Positions 5,777 to 13,172 are shown, counted from the stretch's first letter. The stretch: DNA of 13,172 nt from an uncultured Traorella sp. (GCA_945938205.1 CAMEUL010000012.1:1-13172); one strand, 5' to 3'. The notes: a model not told the origin generated them from the sequence alone. Program-made: numbers and translations.

Positions 5777-6941
5777 ACTTGTAAATCGTTTTAGCGTAAT
5801 CACTTGGGGCCAGATTAAATTCCTGTCGAAACTTTCTAGAGAAATAATGAATACTGGTAAAGCCAAGTTTTTCAGAAATCTCAGAAATTGTATATTTATT
5901 CTCTTTGATCAAGTATTTCGCTTTCTTTAGTTTTAATTGTGAAATATATTGTTTCGGTGGAATATTCAAATTTTTATTGAAAAGCTGTTGGAGCGAAGAA
6001 CGAGATGTTGAAAACTCATGGCACAACTGTTCAATAGTCAAAGGGGAATAAATATTGTCATTAATATAAAGAATGATTTCATTTAAGAATTCATCTTCTA
6101 TTTTCTGTTGCATTGGTGTATTGGCTACCTTTACAAGTTTTGTTGTTTGTGACTGTAGTAATTTCACAATGACTTCATTGAGATAACAAATACTTAGATC
6201 ACTAAAGAAAGGTCCTTCTTTTTCCGTAGCATTAATGAATTCCTGAAGCGTATTGACAATGCTTCTGGAAACATGAAATACCTGATTGTTTAAAAGATTC
6301 TCAGGATATTCACTCATTTCAAAAATAACAGTTAAATAAGAACAAGCATTCTCACTATCTGTTTTTTGTGAATGATACTGTCCTGGGGAATATAATAAAC
6401 AATCATACTGATTTAATTCAAAAATTTGTCCTTCAACTTCTGTAGTAAGATGACCACTGTCAATAAACGTTAATTCCCAATAATCATGTGATTCACCTGT
6501 AAATACATAATTGGTATTTTTTACTTGATAATAATACACAAGAATTTCTTTGACAGAAATCTTTGGAAGAATTCTTTCACAATTGATGGAATGTCCATCA
6601 ATTTTTTTCGTTGTGACATTCCCGTGATCACGATAAGAAATAATCAAGGTTGCGGATGAAGAAATCGCGAAAAAGTTGAAATAAGTGTGTTTCTTTAAAC
6701 GAATGGTATGATGGATGACAAATTGTTCAAAGGTATCCACTTTATTCTCTTTTGAAACACATAACATGACAATACCTTTTTCCACATGAATATAAATATC
6801 ATCTTCATTGTAGAAAACTGAATTGACTGTCTTATTATCGATTTCGAGGGTTTCCTTAATATAGGAATGAGTTTCTTCCGGTAACAAGGTATAAGTATCA
6901 CCATACTTTTGAAAAAAATAACTTGAAGTCTTGTTGAACAT
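5775..6941 (-). CDS. AraC-family transcriptional regulator with cupin-type sensor domain
   Basis: The C-terminal ~90 residues are a typical AraC/XylS DNA-binding domain with two helix-turn-helix units: LTIEQLCHEFSTSRSSLQQLF and then TISEISEKLGFTSIHYFSRKF. The middle, HDYWELTFIDSGHLTTEVEG through LLYSPGQYHSQ (about residues 152-193), is a cupin-like ligand-binding fold as in sugar-responsive AraC proteins. The first ~120 residues are unfamiliar and β-rich. I place the start at ATG 6941-6939 (388 codons), because AGGTGA (6952-6947) is five bases upstream. The longer GTG start at 6950 lies inside that ribosome binding site. It is convergent with gatZ, and its promoter region carries the same 21-bp direct repeat found before EIIB and gatZ, so it probably controls this locus and itself. 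The inducer is likely a pathway sugar phosphate (inference). Confidence 0.88.
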   Translation of the reverse strand: MFNKTSSYFFQKYGDTYTLLPEETHSYIKETLEIDNKTVNSVFYNEDDIYIHVEKGIVMLCVSKENKVDTFEQFVIHHTIRLKKHTYFNFFAISSSATLIISYRDHGNVTTKKIDGHSINCERILPKISVKEILVYYYQVKNTNYVFTGESHDYWELTFIDSGHLTTEVEGQIFELNQYDCLLYSPGQYHSQKTDSENACSYLTVIFEMSEYPENLLNNQVFHVSRSIVNTLQEFINATEKEGPFFSDLSICYLNEVIVKLLQSQTTKLVKVANTPMQQKIEDEFLNEIILYINDNIYSPLTIEQLCHEFSTSRSSLQQLFNKNLNIPPKQYISQLKLKKAKYLIKENKYTISEISEKLGFTSIHYFSRKFRQEFNLAPSDYAKTIYK

Positions 6942-6958
6942 AAATCTCACCTAGAATT

Positions 6959-6987
6959 ATTATAGATGAAAAAAACAAAAATGTATA
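6959..6987 (-). promoter_or_regulatory. Promoter of the araC-type gene
   Basis: On the minus strand a -10 TATAAT (complement of 6959-6964) follows a weak -35 TATACA (complement of 6982-6987) at 17-nt spacing. The AraC-type operator begins directly upstream at 6988, touching the -35. This arrangement suits activation by, or autoregulation through, the gene's own product. Confidence 0.65.
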
Positions 6988-7026
6988 TAAAAAATGCAAA
7001 TAAGATAACAAAAAGTACAAATGAAA
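6988..7026 (+). promoter_or_regulatory. Candidate AraC-type operator, best example (two half-sites, 21 bp apart)
   Basis: The half-sites are TAAAAAATGCAAATAA (6988-7003) and CAAAAAGTACAAATGA (7009-7024). The cores TGCAAAT (6995-7001) and TACAAAT (7016-7022) are exactly 21 bp apart, two helical turns on the same face. The site fills the gap between the coaX terminator and the araC promoter. Confidence 0.65.
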
Positions 7027-7030
7027 TAGA

Positions 7031-7050
7031 AAAAAAGCACGTATGTGCTT
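7031..7050 (-). terminator. Terminator of the coaBC-coaX operon
   Basis: On the minus strand AAGCAC and GTGCTT (plus positions 7045-7050 and 7035-7040) form a six-pair stem with a four-base loop, followed by a run of Ts. The coaX stop codon (7049-7051) is partly in the stem. This separates the housekeeping operon from araC. Confidence 0.75.
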
Positions 7051-7831
7051 ATTCATGAATTTCTTTTTTATTCTTGTCGTAAATCAATTTTAAACCTTTG
7101 AATGTCAGATCACGGTCATATATATCGATCATATCAGTATTCTGTGCAATGATCTTACCAAGACCTCCGGTAGCAACTACGAGCATATCATCACAATGGA
7201 GTTCTTCTTTAAATTTTTGGATGATATATTCAACACTTCCAATATAACCATAGACAAGTCCAGCCTGCATGGATGTGATGGTTTCTGTGGCAAGAATAGA
7301 TTTTGGTTTCTCGATCTCAATTTCAGGAAGTTTGGCACACTGTGAAGATAAGGCTTCTGCACTGATGCCAATGCCAGGTGCTGTAACACCATATTTAAAG
7401 ACACCATCCTTTGAGATATAGTCAAATGTAGTGGCGGTTCCAAAGTCAATGACTAAGGCATTACCACGATAACTGTAGTAACATCCTACCAGATCGACAA
7501 TGCGGTCTGCACCAACCTTTTTTGGATTTTCAGTTTTGATGGAAATACCGGTCTTGATGCCAGGTTCCACCAATATAGGTTCCTTGCCAATATATTTACG
7601 AATGGAATTCGTGAAGGAATGCATGATTTTAGGAACCACACTGGATATGATGACATCATTGATCTGTACTGCTGATACATGAGAGCTCATCAAAAAGTTA
7701 AGGATCATGAAACCATATTCATCACTGGTTCTTTTAAACCATGTAGTTAGACGATAATTGCCAATCAATGCATCCCGATCATACAGTCCAATGGTAATAT
7801 TTGTATTTCCAATATCTACAACAAGTAACAT
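7049..7831 (-). CDS. coaX: Type III pantothenate kinase
   Basis: CoaX phosphorylates pantothenate with ATP, the first step of coenzyme A synthesis, and belongs to the ASKHA (acetate kinase/Hsp70/actin-like) fold. Visible motifs are the N-terminal phosphate-binding DIGNTNITIG (6-15), the pantothenate-site GADRIVD (107-113), DFGTATTFDY (129-138) and a late TGGLG. At 260 residues it has the family's normal length. The ATG directly abuts the TAA of coaBC, and its ribosome binding site (complement of 7836-7841, GGAGGT) lies in the coaBC coding end, so the two are translationally coupled. It completes the first three CoA steps with coaBC. Confidence 0.96.
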   Translation of the reverse strand: MLLVVDIGNTNITIGLYDRDALIGNYRLTTWFKRTSDEYGFMILNFLMSSHVSAVQINDVIISSVVPKIMHSFTNSIRKYIGKEPILVEPGIKTGISIKTENPKKVGADRIVDLVGCYYSYRGNALVIDFGTATTFDYISKDGVFKYGVTAPGIGISAEALSSQCAKLPEIEIEKPKSILATETITSMQAGLVYGYIGSVEYIIQKFKEELHCDDMLVVATGGLGKIIAQNTDMIDIYDRDLTFKGLKLIYDKNKKEIHE

Positions 7832-9010
7832 TTATACCTCCAACGCTTTATTTAAAATAATATAAGCTAATTCTTCTTTTGGCATAATTTCATAATCAAA
7901 CTGTTCGTTTTGAGTCAAAAGAGTCACGATGTTAGTATCACAGCCAAAGCCTGCACCAACTTTTCGAAGAGAATTGGCAACCAACAAATCACAGTTTTTC
8001 GAAAGAAGTTTTTTCTTACCGTTTTCTATTTCATTTTCACTTTCCATCGCAAAGCCAATCAGCTTCTGATGTGTTTTCTGTTCTCCGATTGTTTTCAGGA
8101 TATCTGTCGTTGATTTCAAAGGAAGCGTTAAAGAATGTCCTTCTTTTTTGATTTTCTCCTCTGACACCTGTTCAGGTGTAAAATCAGCTACAGCTGCTGT
8201 ACAAATAATAATATCGGCTTCTTGAAAATGTTGCAACATAGCATTTGCCATATCAGATGCACTGTTCACAGGAATCGTAGTCACATTCATAGGAGCTTTC
8301 AATGCGACAGGACCGCTGACAAGTGTGACATCCCCTCCCATATTGCGGGCAGCACGAGCCAAAGCATATCCCATTTTGCCGGTGGAGTGATTCGTAATGA
8401 AACGTACGGGATCTAATGCTTCGCGAGTAGGTCCGGCACTAATCAAAACTTTTTTATTTGCCAGTTTTTTATCTTTGACCAAAGCCATTTCAATGGCTTC
8501 CATGATCGTATCAATTTCAGCCATTTTCCCAACACCCTGATCTCCACAAGCCAAATGTCCGCATGCTGGAGAAATCAGTTGCATACCGTATTTCTCACAG
8601 AGTTTTAGATTGTCTTGGGTAATTGGATTAAGATACATTTGAGTATTCATGGCAGGTGCCAATAGTTTTGGACAATTGGCAGCCAAAAAGGTCGTGGACA
8701 GCATGTCATCAGCCAAACCATGCACCACTTTTGAAATGATGTTGGCTGTTGCCGGTGCAATCACAAATACATCTGCTTTCTTGGCAATAGATATATGCTC
8801 TGTGGAATATTCAAAAGAACGATCAAAGGTATCCATCATTACTTTATGTTGTGTGAGTGATTCAAACTGCAGTGGCTGAATAAACTGAGTAGCATTTTTT
8901 GTCATGATGACTTCCACATCATATCCTTTTTTCACCAGATCACTGACCAGCTGAACGCTTTTGAAAGCTGCTACTCCGCCACTGATTCCTACAACGACAC
9001 AAGATTTCAT
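7832..9010 (-). CDS. coaBC: Bifunctional phosphopantothenoylcysteine synthetase/decarboxylase
   Basis: This bifunctional enzyme joins cysteine to 4'-phosphopantothenate (CoaB, C-terminal half) and decarboxylates the product to 4'-phosphopantetheine (CoaC, N-terminal FMN flavoprotein half). The CoaC half shows SGGVAAFK (10-17), the active-site His72 in EHISIA, PAMN (119-122) and a flap with Cys155 in GHLACGDQGVGKMAE. The CoaB half shows ISAGPTREALDPVRFITNHS (190-209) with Asn207, AAVADF (272-277) and the KIKK lysines (286-289). At 392 residues it is of normal length. The start has AGAGGAG at the complement of 9018-9024. It is the first gene of an operon with coaX and is driven by the promoter at 9035-9063. 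Confidence 0.97.
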   Translation of the reverse strand: MKSCVVVGISGGVAAFKSVQLVSDLVKKGYDVEVIMTKNATQFIQPLQFESLTQHKVMMDTFDRSFEYSTEHISIAKKADVFVIAPATANIISKVVHGLADDMLSTTFLAANCPKLLAPAMNTQMYLNPITQDNLKLCEKYGMQLISPACGHLACGDQGVGKMAEIDTIMEAIEMALVKDKKLANKKVLISAGPTREALDPVRFITNHSTGKMGYALARAARNMGGDVTLVSGPVALKAPMNVTTIPVNSASDMANAMLQHFQEADIIICTAAVADFTPEQVSEEKIKKEGHSLTLPLKSTTDILKTIGEQKTHQKLIGFAMESENEIENGKKKLLSKNCDLLVANSLRKVGAGFGCDTNIVTLLTQNEQFDYEIMPKEELAYIILNKALEV

Positions 9011-9034
9011 AAAAAAACTCCTCTCATTGCCTCA

Positions 9035-9063
9035 ATTATAAACAAGAACTTCACATTTTTCAA
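9035..9063 (-). promoter_or_regulatory. Promoter of coaBC-coaX
   Basis: On the minus strand -35 TTGAAA (complement of 9058-9063), 17-nt spacer, -10 TATAAT (complement of 9035-9040). Its -35 lies inside the spacer of the divergent vanZ promoter, so the two polymerase sites overlap and probably exclude each other. Confidence 0.8.
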
Positions 9064-9078
9064 TTTAATCGATATAAT
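9050..9078 (+). promoter_or_regulatory. Promoter of vanZ, giving a leaderless transcript
   Basis: The -35 TTCACA (9050-9055) and perfect -10 TATAAT (9073-9078) have a 17-nt spacer. The start site would fall at about 9084-9087, only 1-4 bases before the vanZ ATG at 9088. There is no Shine-Dalgarno sequence between -10 and ATG. Confidence 0.75.
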
Positions 9079-9087
9079 TATCAATGT

Positions 9088-9507
9088 ATGAAAAGTAAAA
9101 AATTTTTAATCATTTATATATGTTGGATCGCTTTTATCTGGATCAATTCAAGTATTCCGGCTGAGGGAAGTTCACAGATATCAGGTGGCCTCAGCTATGA
9201 ACTGTATCGTTTTCTTCATTTGAACATCGATTTTGAACTGTTTCACAGTCTGATTCGTAAATGTGCTCATTTTACAGAATATACGATTTTAGGAATTCTG
9301 GCATGTTTGAGCGTGAAGAAAGAAAGACGTTTTTCAATGATTGCTGGGTGTATCCTGGTAGCTTGTCTGGATGAAACCCTTCAGTTATTTGTGCCGGGAA
9401 GAAGCGGGGAAATACGAGATGTGCTGATTGATGCCAGCGGAGTTATATTTGGGATGGGAATTTATCTTTTATGTGAAAAGATAAAACATAACAAATCTGT
9501 CATTTGA
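9088..9507 (+). CDS. VanZ-like membrane protein
   Basis: This is a 139-residue membrane protein of the VanZ-like family. The family is named for a teicoplanin-resistance protein, but most members have no known role. The motifs visible are RKCAHFTEYTILG (57-69), with His61 and Glu64, and DETLQLFVPGRSGEIRDVLID (95-115), with Asp95, Glu96, Gln99 and Asp115. Membrane spans are likely at about 5-21, 65-76, 84-95 and 114-129. The ATG at 9088 lacks a ribosome binding site and would be read from a leaderless message. No alternative start with a better site is apparent. The ABC transporter genes follow after 57 bp, with a candidate promoter of their own in the gap. A link to glycopeptide resistance is not supported by the context. 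Confidence 0.88.
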   Translation: MKSKKFLIIYICWIAFIWINSSIPAEGSSQISGGLSYELYRFLHLNIDFELFHSLIRKCAHFTEYTILGILACLSVKKERRFSMIAGCILVACLDETLQLFVPGRSGEIRDVLIDASGVIFGMGIYLLCEKIKHNKSVI

Positions 9508-9508
9508 A

Positions 9509-9537
9509 TTGTAAGAAAATAAAAAGAGGCATATACT
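9509..9537 (+). promoter_or_regulatory. Candidate promoter of the ABC transporter operon
   Basis: TTGTAA (9509-9514), 17-nt spacer, TATACT (9532-9537), placing the start near 9544, shortly before the strong ribosome binding site AAGGGGAGGA (9551-9560). There is no terminator after vanZ, so readthrough from vanZ may add to it. Confidence 0.5.
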
Positions 9538-9564
9538 GAAATCAGTTTTAAAGGGGAGGATACT

Positions 9565-10275
9565 ATGTTAGAACTGTTGCATTATTCAAAAAGCTATGAT
9601 GGAAAATTGACAGTGAAAGATGTCAATCTTAAAGTTGAATCTGGCGAAATCTATGGCTTTATTGGTCATAACGGAGCCGGTAAAACCACAACGATCAAAA
9701 GCATTGCAGGAATTTTAGATTTTGAAGAAGGCGATATTTTAATCTATGGAAAATCCATAAAGAAAGATCCGCTTGCTTGCAAGTCTATTATGGCTTATAT
9801 TCCGGATAATCCTAATCTTTATGATGGATTGAGCGGTATCAAATATCTGAATTTTATCGCAGATATCTACAAGGTGGATACTAATAGAAGAATGGAACTG
9901 ATTGATAAATATTCAAAACTGTTTGAATTGGATAAAAATCTTGGAGATTCTATTTCTTCTTATTCGCATGGGATGAAACAGAAACTGGTCATTATTGCCG
10001 CTTTGATTCATGAACCAAAGCTTTTGCTTCTGGATGAACCATTTGTCGGACTGGATCCAAAAGCCAGTCATATTCTCAAACAGATCATGCGTGAAATTTG
10101 TGATGCAGGCGGATGCATTTTCTTCTCAACGCATGTATTGGAAGTAGCAGAAAAACTATGTGATCATATTTGTATCATCAAAAAGGGAGAAATCGTCAAA
10201 GACGGTACGGTAGAAGAAGTCGTCGGTGATACTTCTCTTGAAGATGTATTCTTGGAGCTGGCAGATCATGAATAA
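9565..10275 (+). CDS. ABC transporter ATP-binding protein (ABC-2 exporter type)
   Basis: This is the cytoplasmic ATPase of an ABC exporter. The 236-residue protein has every canonical motif: Walker A GHNGAGKT (34-41), a signature in SSYSHGMKQK (131-140), Walker B LLLLDEP (153-159) with the following D-loop GLDP, and H-loop His190. The Q-loop position reads IPDNP (79-83), with Asp where many ATPases have Gln, as is common in ABC-2-type exporter ATPases. The closest well-known relatives are the BcrA/YxlF-like family, but the substrate cannot be told. The start has a strong ribosome binding site (9551-9560). It overlaps the permease gene by 8 bases, implying translational coupling of a two-gene transporter. 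Confidence 0.93.
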   Translation: MLELLHYSKSYDGKLTVKDVNLKVESGEIYGFIGHNGAGKTTTIKSIAGILDFEEGDILIYGKSIKKDPLACKSIMAYIPDNPNLYDGLSGIKYLNFIADIYKVDTNRRMELIDKYSKLFELDKNLGDSISSYSHGMKQKLVIIAALIHEPKLLLLDEPFVGLDPKASHILKQIMREICDAGGCIFFSTHVLEVAEKLCDHICIIKKGEIVKDGTVEEVVGDTSLEDVFLELADHE

Positions 10276-11848
10276 TCTTTGGTTATTGATCAAGGTTCAG
10301 ATTCAAAGCCTGCTTCTTCGCCAGAGTGCGAAAAAGAATCGCAAAAAAGCACTCACGGGAATTACGACCCTGTTGCTATTAGGCGGCATCTTTATGTATA
10401 TGGCTGTGACTTATGTAACGACCATGGTGTTTGCCTTCCCGGAAGGAACACAACATGTTGCCTTATATGTGATGGGAATGATGACAGCCTTTATGCTTCT
10501 GATTTTTGGATATCAGAGTGCAGGAGGACATTTGTTTGGATTCAAGGACTACGATCTTCTGATGTCTTTGCCGGTCAAAAAGTCTGAAGTTCTCCTTTCT
10601 AAGTTTTTGAGTTTTCTTTTTCTGGAATATTTCTATGGATTCTTTCTTCTGGCACCATCTATCATTATTGTAGGTATTGCGTGTCATTATAACTTTTTGT
10701 ATTATCTTTTGGGAATCATTGCCTGGATGCTGGCACCTGTTGTTCCAATGGTGATCGCATCTTTATTAGCTTATTGTTCCATGTATCTGGCAGGAAAGTT
10801 CAAATACAAGAATCTGATGAACAATCTGTTCTATATTCTTTTGATGACGGTCATGTTTGTTCTGATTTTCTATTATCAGTCACTGATGAATAAAACGGCT
10901 GGAGAACTTTTGGGAATTATTACAGCCATCAATACGTATATGCCATTCATCGGATATCTCTTTAATGGCATGGTTGATGGAAACATCCTTCAGTTTGGCA
11001 TTGGAATATTCATGAATGTCATCACTTTGGTGCTGTTTATCTGGCTTTTCTCGAAGCAATTTGCGAGACTTAACGGACAGATCGGCACAGGCTATAAGAT
11101 GAAAGATTTTAAACTGGTGAAAAGTAAAGGACATTCTTCCTTTACGGCTCTTCTCCAGAAAGAAATCAGGATGTATTTCTCCAATACGGTTTATTTTATG
11201 AATACGGCAATCATGCCGGTCTTGATGGTCATAGGTTTTGGCTATCTGTGCTTCTTCATGCGAGACGAGATACAGTTATTGATGAGCCAGTTTTATGGGC
11301 TTGTGCTCCCGGTATTCAGCGGAGGTCTTCTTTTGCTTTCACTCATGACCTGTACGACCAATGCTTCCATTTCTTTGGAAGGTGAAAACTTTGATGTGTT
11401 GAAGTCCTATCCTGTTACTGAAAAGGAAATCTTCAATGCCAAGATTGCCCTGAATCTTTTAGTGATCCTGCCATGTGCTCTGATAAGTATTGTATTGGCA
11501 TTTATCACTTTCAATATGAGTATTACGGATGTGCTTCTCTGCATCTTGACCGTTCTGACCAGCAGTTATTTTATTTCAGCCTTCGGTCTTGCTTTGAATT
11601 TGAATTATTACCGTTTAGACTGGGACAATGCTGCTGTGGTCGTAAAACAGTCAATGCCGGTATTCATTACGATCATGGGAGGTATGGTCGTAGGCGGTGG
11701 CGTAATTTTTGCCAATATGTTTCTAACGCAATATCTCTCTTCAGATTGGATCGTTTTGCTTCTCAATGGAATTCTATTTGCACTGGATCTGATACTGTAT
11801 TTCTACCTAAAAACAAAAGGTGTCAAACAGTTTCATAAGATTCATTAA
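10268..11848 (+). CDS. Large ABC-2-like transporter permease with internal duplication
   Basis: This is a 526-residue, very hydrophobic protein forming the membrane part of the exporter with the preceding ATPase. I chose ATG 10268 (MNNLWLL...), which overlaps the ATPase stop by 8 bases and has TTGGAG (10252-10257) upstream. A longer in-frame start would lie deep in the ATPase gene. A short basic segment (RQSAKKNRKK, 18-27) precedes the first span. Two halves carry a related cytoplasmic motif, DLLMSLPVKKSEVLLSK (96-112) and DVLKSYPVTEKEIFNAK (about 376-392), suggesting a fused or duplicated ABC-2 module with about 12 spans. Substrate is unknown; the VanZ neighbour gives no firm clue. Confidence 0.85.
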   Translation: MNNLWLLIKVQIQSLLLRQSAKKNRKKALTGITTLLLLGGIFMYMAVTYVTTMVFAFPEGTQHVALYVMGMMTAFMLLIFGYQSAGGHLFGFKDYDLLMSLPVKKSEVLLSKFLSFLFLEYFYGFFLLAPSIIIVGIACHYNFLYYLLGIIAWMLAPVVPMVIASLLAYCSMYLAGKFKYKNLMNNLFYILLMTVMFVLIFYYQSLMNKTAGELLGIITAINTYMPFIGYLFNGMVDGNILQFGIGIFMNVITLVLFIWLFSKQFARLNGQIGTGYKMKDFKLVKSKGHSSFTALLQKEIRMYFSNTVYFMNTAIMPVLMVIGFGYLCFFMRDEIQLLMSQFYGLVLPVFSGGLLLLSLMTCTTNASISLEGENFDVLKSYPVTEKEIFNAKIALNLLVILPCALISIVLAFITFNMSITDVLLCILTVLTSSYFISAFGLALNLNYYRLDWDNAAVVVKQSMPVFITIMGGMVVGGGVIFANMFLTQYLSSDWIVLLLNGILFALDLILYFYLKTKGVKQFHKIH

Positions 11849-11861
11849 ATATAAATAATAT

Positions 11862-11886
11862 AGGATGGCTTATGTCATCCTTTTCT
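11862..11886 (+). terminator. Terminator after the ABC transporter operon
   Basis: AGGATGGC (11862-11869) pairs with GTCATCCT (11874-11881) through eight pairs including one G-U, loop TTAT, followed by TTTTCT. It lies 13 bases after the permease stop. Confidence 0.85.
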
Positions 11887-11922
11887 AATACACATTATGT
11901 CTGTGACATTAAAAAAAGAAAT

Positions 11923-11951
11923 CTGCCAAGACAGAAAGAATATGATAGAAT
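11923..11951 (+). promoter_or_regulatory. Promoter of rmuC
   Basis: An extended -10 (TG at 11943-11944, TAGAAT at 11946-11951) is preceded at 17-nt spacing by CTGCCA (11923-11928), four of six matches to the -35 consensus. The ribosome binding site AAGGAT (11958-11963) follows, nine bases before the ATG. Confidence 0.55.
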
Positions 11952-11972
11952 AAGAGCAAGGATGTGATAACA

Positions 11973-13172
11973 ATGGAAATACTCTATGCTTTATGTGCAG
12001 GAATCCTTATTTTACTAATAGTGATCCTGTTTCAGTCAAACCGCAAAAAAGAAGAAATGAAACATCTTCAGGATCAGATCGTTTCTTTGGGAAATCTTTT
12101 GAATGAAACACAGAAGATGAACAATGAACTGATGAATGAAAGACTCAAGGAAATGAACAGCAATCTGAAATCCATGAATGAGACTTCTTTCAATACGTCA
12201 GAAGCCATGCGTCGCCAGCTTTTTGAAACAACCAATAAGCTTGAAGAAAAAGTGAATGGCATGATGAATATGAATGAAAAAAAACTGGAAGAGATGCGAC
12301 TCACTGTAGATGAAAAACTGCAGGATACACTGGAAAAAAGAATCAGTCAGTCGTTTCAGCTTGTTAATGAACGACTCGAGCAGGTGTACAAAGGTTTGGG
12401 AGAAATGCAGACGCTGGCGAATGGTGTTGGCGATCTTAAAAAAGTCTTAAGCAATGTCAAGACACGAGGGATTCTCGGAGAAATCCAGCTGAAAGCCATT
12501 CTTGAAGAAATTTTGGCTAGAGAACAGTATGAAGAAAATGTTGTCACAAAAAAGGGAAGCACGAATGTGGTGGAATTTGCCGTGAAACTTCCTGCGGAAG
12601 ATGATCGTGTGGTTTATTTGCCAATCGATTCCAAATTCCCGGGTGACAAATATGCACAGCTGGTGGATGCTTATGATGAAGGAAATCCTGAAAAGATTTT
12701 GGCAGCTCAGAAAGAACTGGATACAGTCATTCGAAAGAGTGCCAAGGATATTCATGATAAATACATTGATGTGCCAAATACCACTGAATTTGCCATCATG
12801 TTTCTGCCATTTGAAGGCTTGTATGCGGAAGTAGTGCGAAGAGGATTTGTGGAAAGCCTGCAGCGTGACTACAAGATCAATATTGCCGGTCCAACGACGA
12901 TGGCAGCACTTTTGAATTCTTTACAGATGGGCTTCAAAACATTAGCTATTCAAAAAAGAAGCAGTGAAGTTTGGGATGTTTTAGGAGCTGTTAAGAGTGA
13001 ATTTGAAAAGTTTGGTAATGTTTTGGAAAATGCACAGAATAAGCTTAATCTGGCACAAAAAGAACTGGATAATCTAGTCGGTGTCCGTACTCGCCAGATT
13101 CAGAAGAAACTGGATAAAGTTACAAGTCTCAATCAGAATCAAAGTGAAAAAATATTAGAAATTTCTCAGTCA
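11973..13172 (+). CDS. rmuC: DNA recombination protein RmuC, N-terminal 400 residues
   Basis: The frame is open from ATG 11973 to the right edge, exactly 400 codons, so the gene is cut off by the window. An N-terminal membrane anchor (about residues 4-21) is followed by a long predicted coiled coil (about 25-160). The RmuC nuclease-like core then shows GILGEIQLKAILEEIL (166-181), LPIDSKFPGDKY (216-227), FLPFEGLYAEV (277-287) and GPTTMAALLNSLQMGF (306-321). RmuC limits inversions between short repeats in E. coli and is thought to act on DNA structures with a PD-(D/E)XK-like fold; its biochemical role is poorly known. A second coiled-coil segment begins near residue 340. It is the first gene after a terminator and has its own promoter. 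Confidence 0.95.
   Translation, partial: MEILYALCAGILILLIVILFQSNRKKEEMKHLQDQIVSLGNLLNETQKMNNELMNERLKEMNSNLKSMNETSFNTSEAMRRQLFETTNKLEEKVNGMMNMNEKKLEEMRLTVDEKLQDTLEKRISQSFQLVNERLEQVYKGLGEMQTLANGVGDLKKVLSNVKTRGILGEIQLKAILEEILAREQYEENVVTKKGSTNVVEFAVKLPAEDDRVVYLPIDSKFPGDKYAQLVDAYDEGNPEKILAAQKELDTVIRKSAKDIHDKYIDVPNTTEFAIMFLPFEGLYAEVVRRGFVESLQRDYKINIAGPTTMAALLNSLQMGFKTLAIQKRSSEVWDVLGAVKSEFEKFGNVLENAQNKLNLAQKELDNLVGVRTRQIQKKLDKVTSLNQNQSEKILEISQS

Noticed and set aside
6942..6950. GTG 6950 as the start of the AraC-type regulator.
   Set aside because: It overlaps the ribosome binding site AGGTGA that fits the ATG at 6941 and has no ribosome binding site of its own.
9535..9546. ACTGA/TCAGT palindrome between vanZ and the ABC ATPase as a terminator.
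   Set aside because: The loop would be two bases and the stem five pairs; too tight and short, without a proper T-run.

Overview
The window looks like a low-GC Bacillota chromosome, possibly Erysipelotrichia-like. This rests on strong purine-rich ribosome binding sites, AT-rich intergenic DNA, a mannose-family PTS, a coaBC-coaX pair, and VanZ and RmuC proteins. The lineage is inferred from gene style only. No rRNA, tRNA, IS element, CRISPR array or phage gene is visible.

Region 1 (1-6950) is a catabolic locus for an amino sugar, most likely N-acetylgalactosamine (GalNAc). In order it holds the 5' end of a nagA/agaA-type deacetylase (minus strand), a divergent agaS-EIIA unit, a separate EIIB-EIIC-EIID operon, a monocistronic gatZ/kbaZ-like gene, and a convergent AraC-type regulator. 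EIIA and EIIBCD would import and phosphorylate GalNAc. The deacetylase would give galactosamine-6-P, and AgaS would give tagatose-6-P. The GatZ-like protein would carry tagatose-6-P onward, either as the non-catalytic aldolase subunit or, speculatively, as a C4-epimerase making fructose-6-P.

Two observations stand out here. First, a repeated motif with core TRCAAAT lies upstream of all four transcription units of the locus. In three of the four places it forms direct repeats exactly 21 bp apart, which is the geometry expected for an AraC-family activator, and one of those sites abuts the -35 box of the AraC gene itself. Second, agaS carries an in-frame TAA 19 codons before the end of a readable tail that resembles the usual C-terminus of this family.

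Region 2 (7031-9087) is a housekeeping coenzyme A operon on the minus strand, coaBC then coaX, ending in a hairpin terminator just upstream of the araC promoter. Its promoter overlaps the divergent vanZ promoter, and vanZ appears to be transcribed without a leader.

Region 3 (9088-11886) holds vanZ and a two-gene ABC transporter (ATPase plus a large duplicated ABC-2-like permease), closed by a terminator. Region 4 (11930-13172) is the 5' part of rmuC, which runs off the right edge.

No intergenic stretch exceeds 300 bases. The longest, 1858-2110, carries a terminator, an AraC-type site, a cre-like site and a large inverted repeat.
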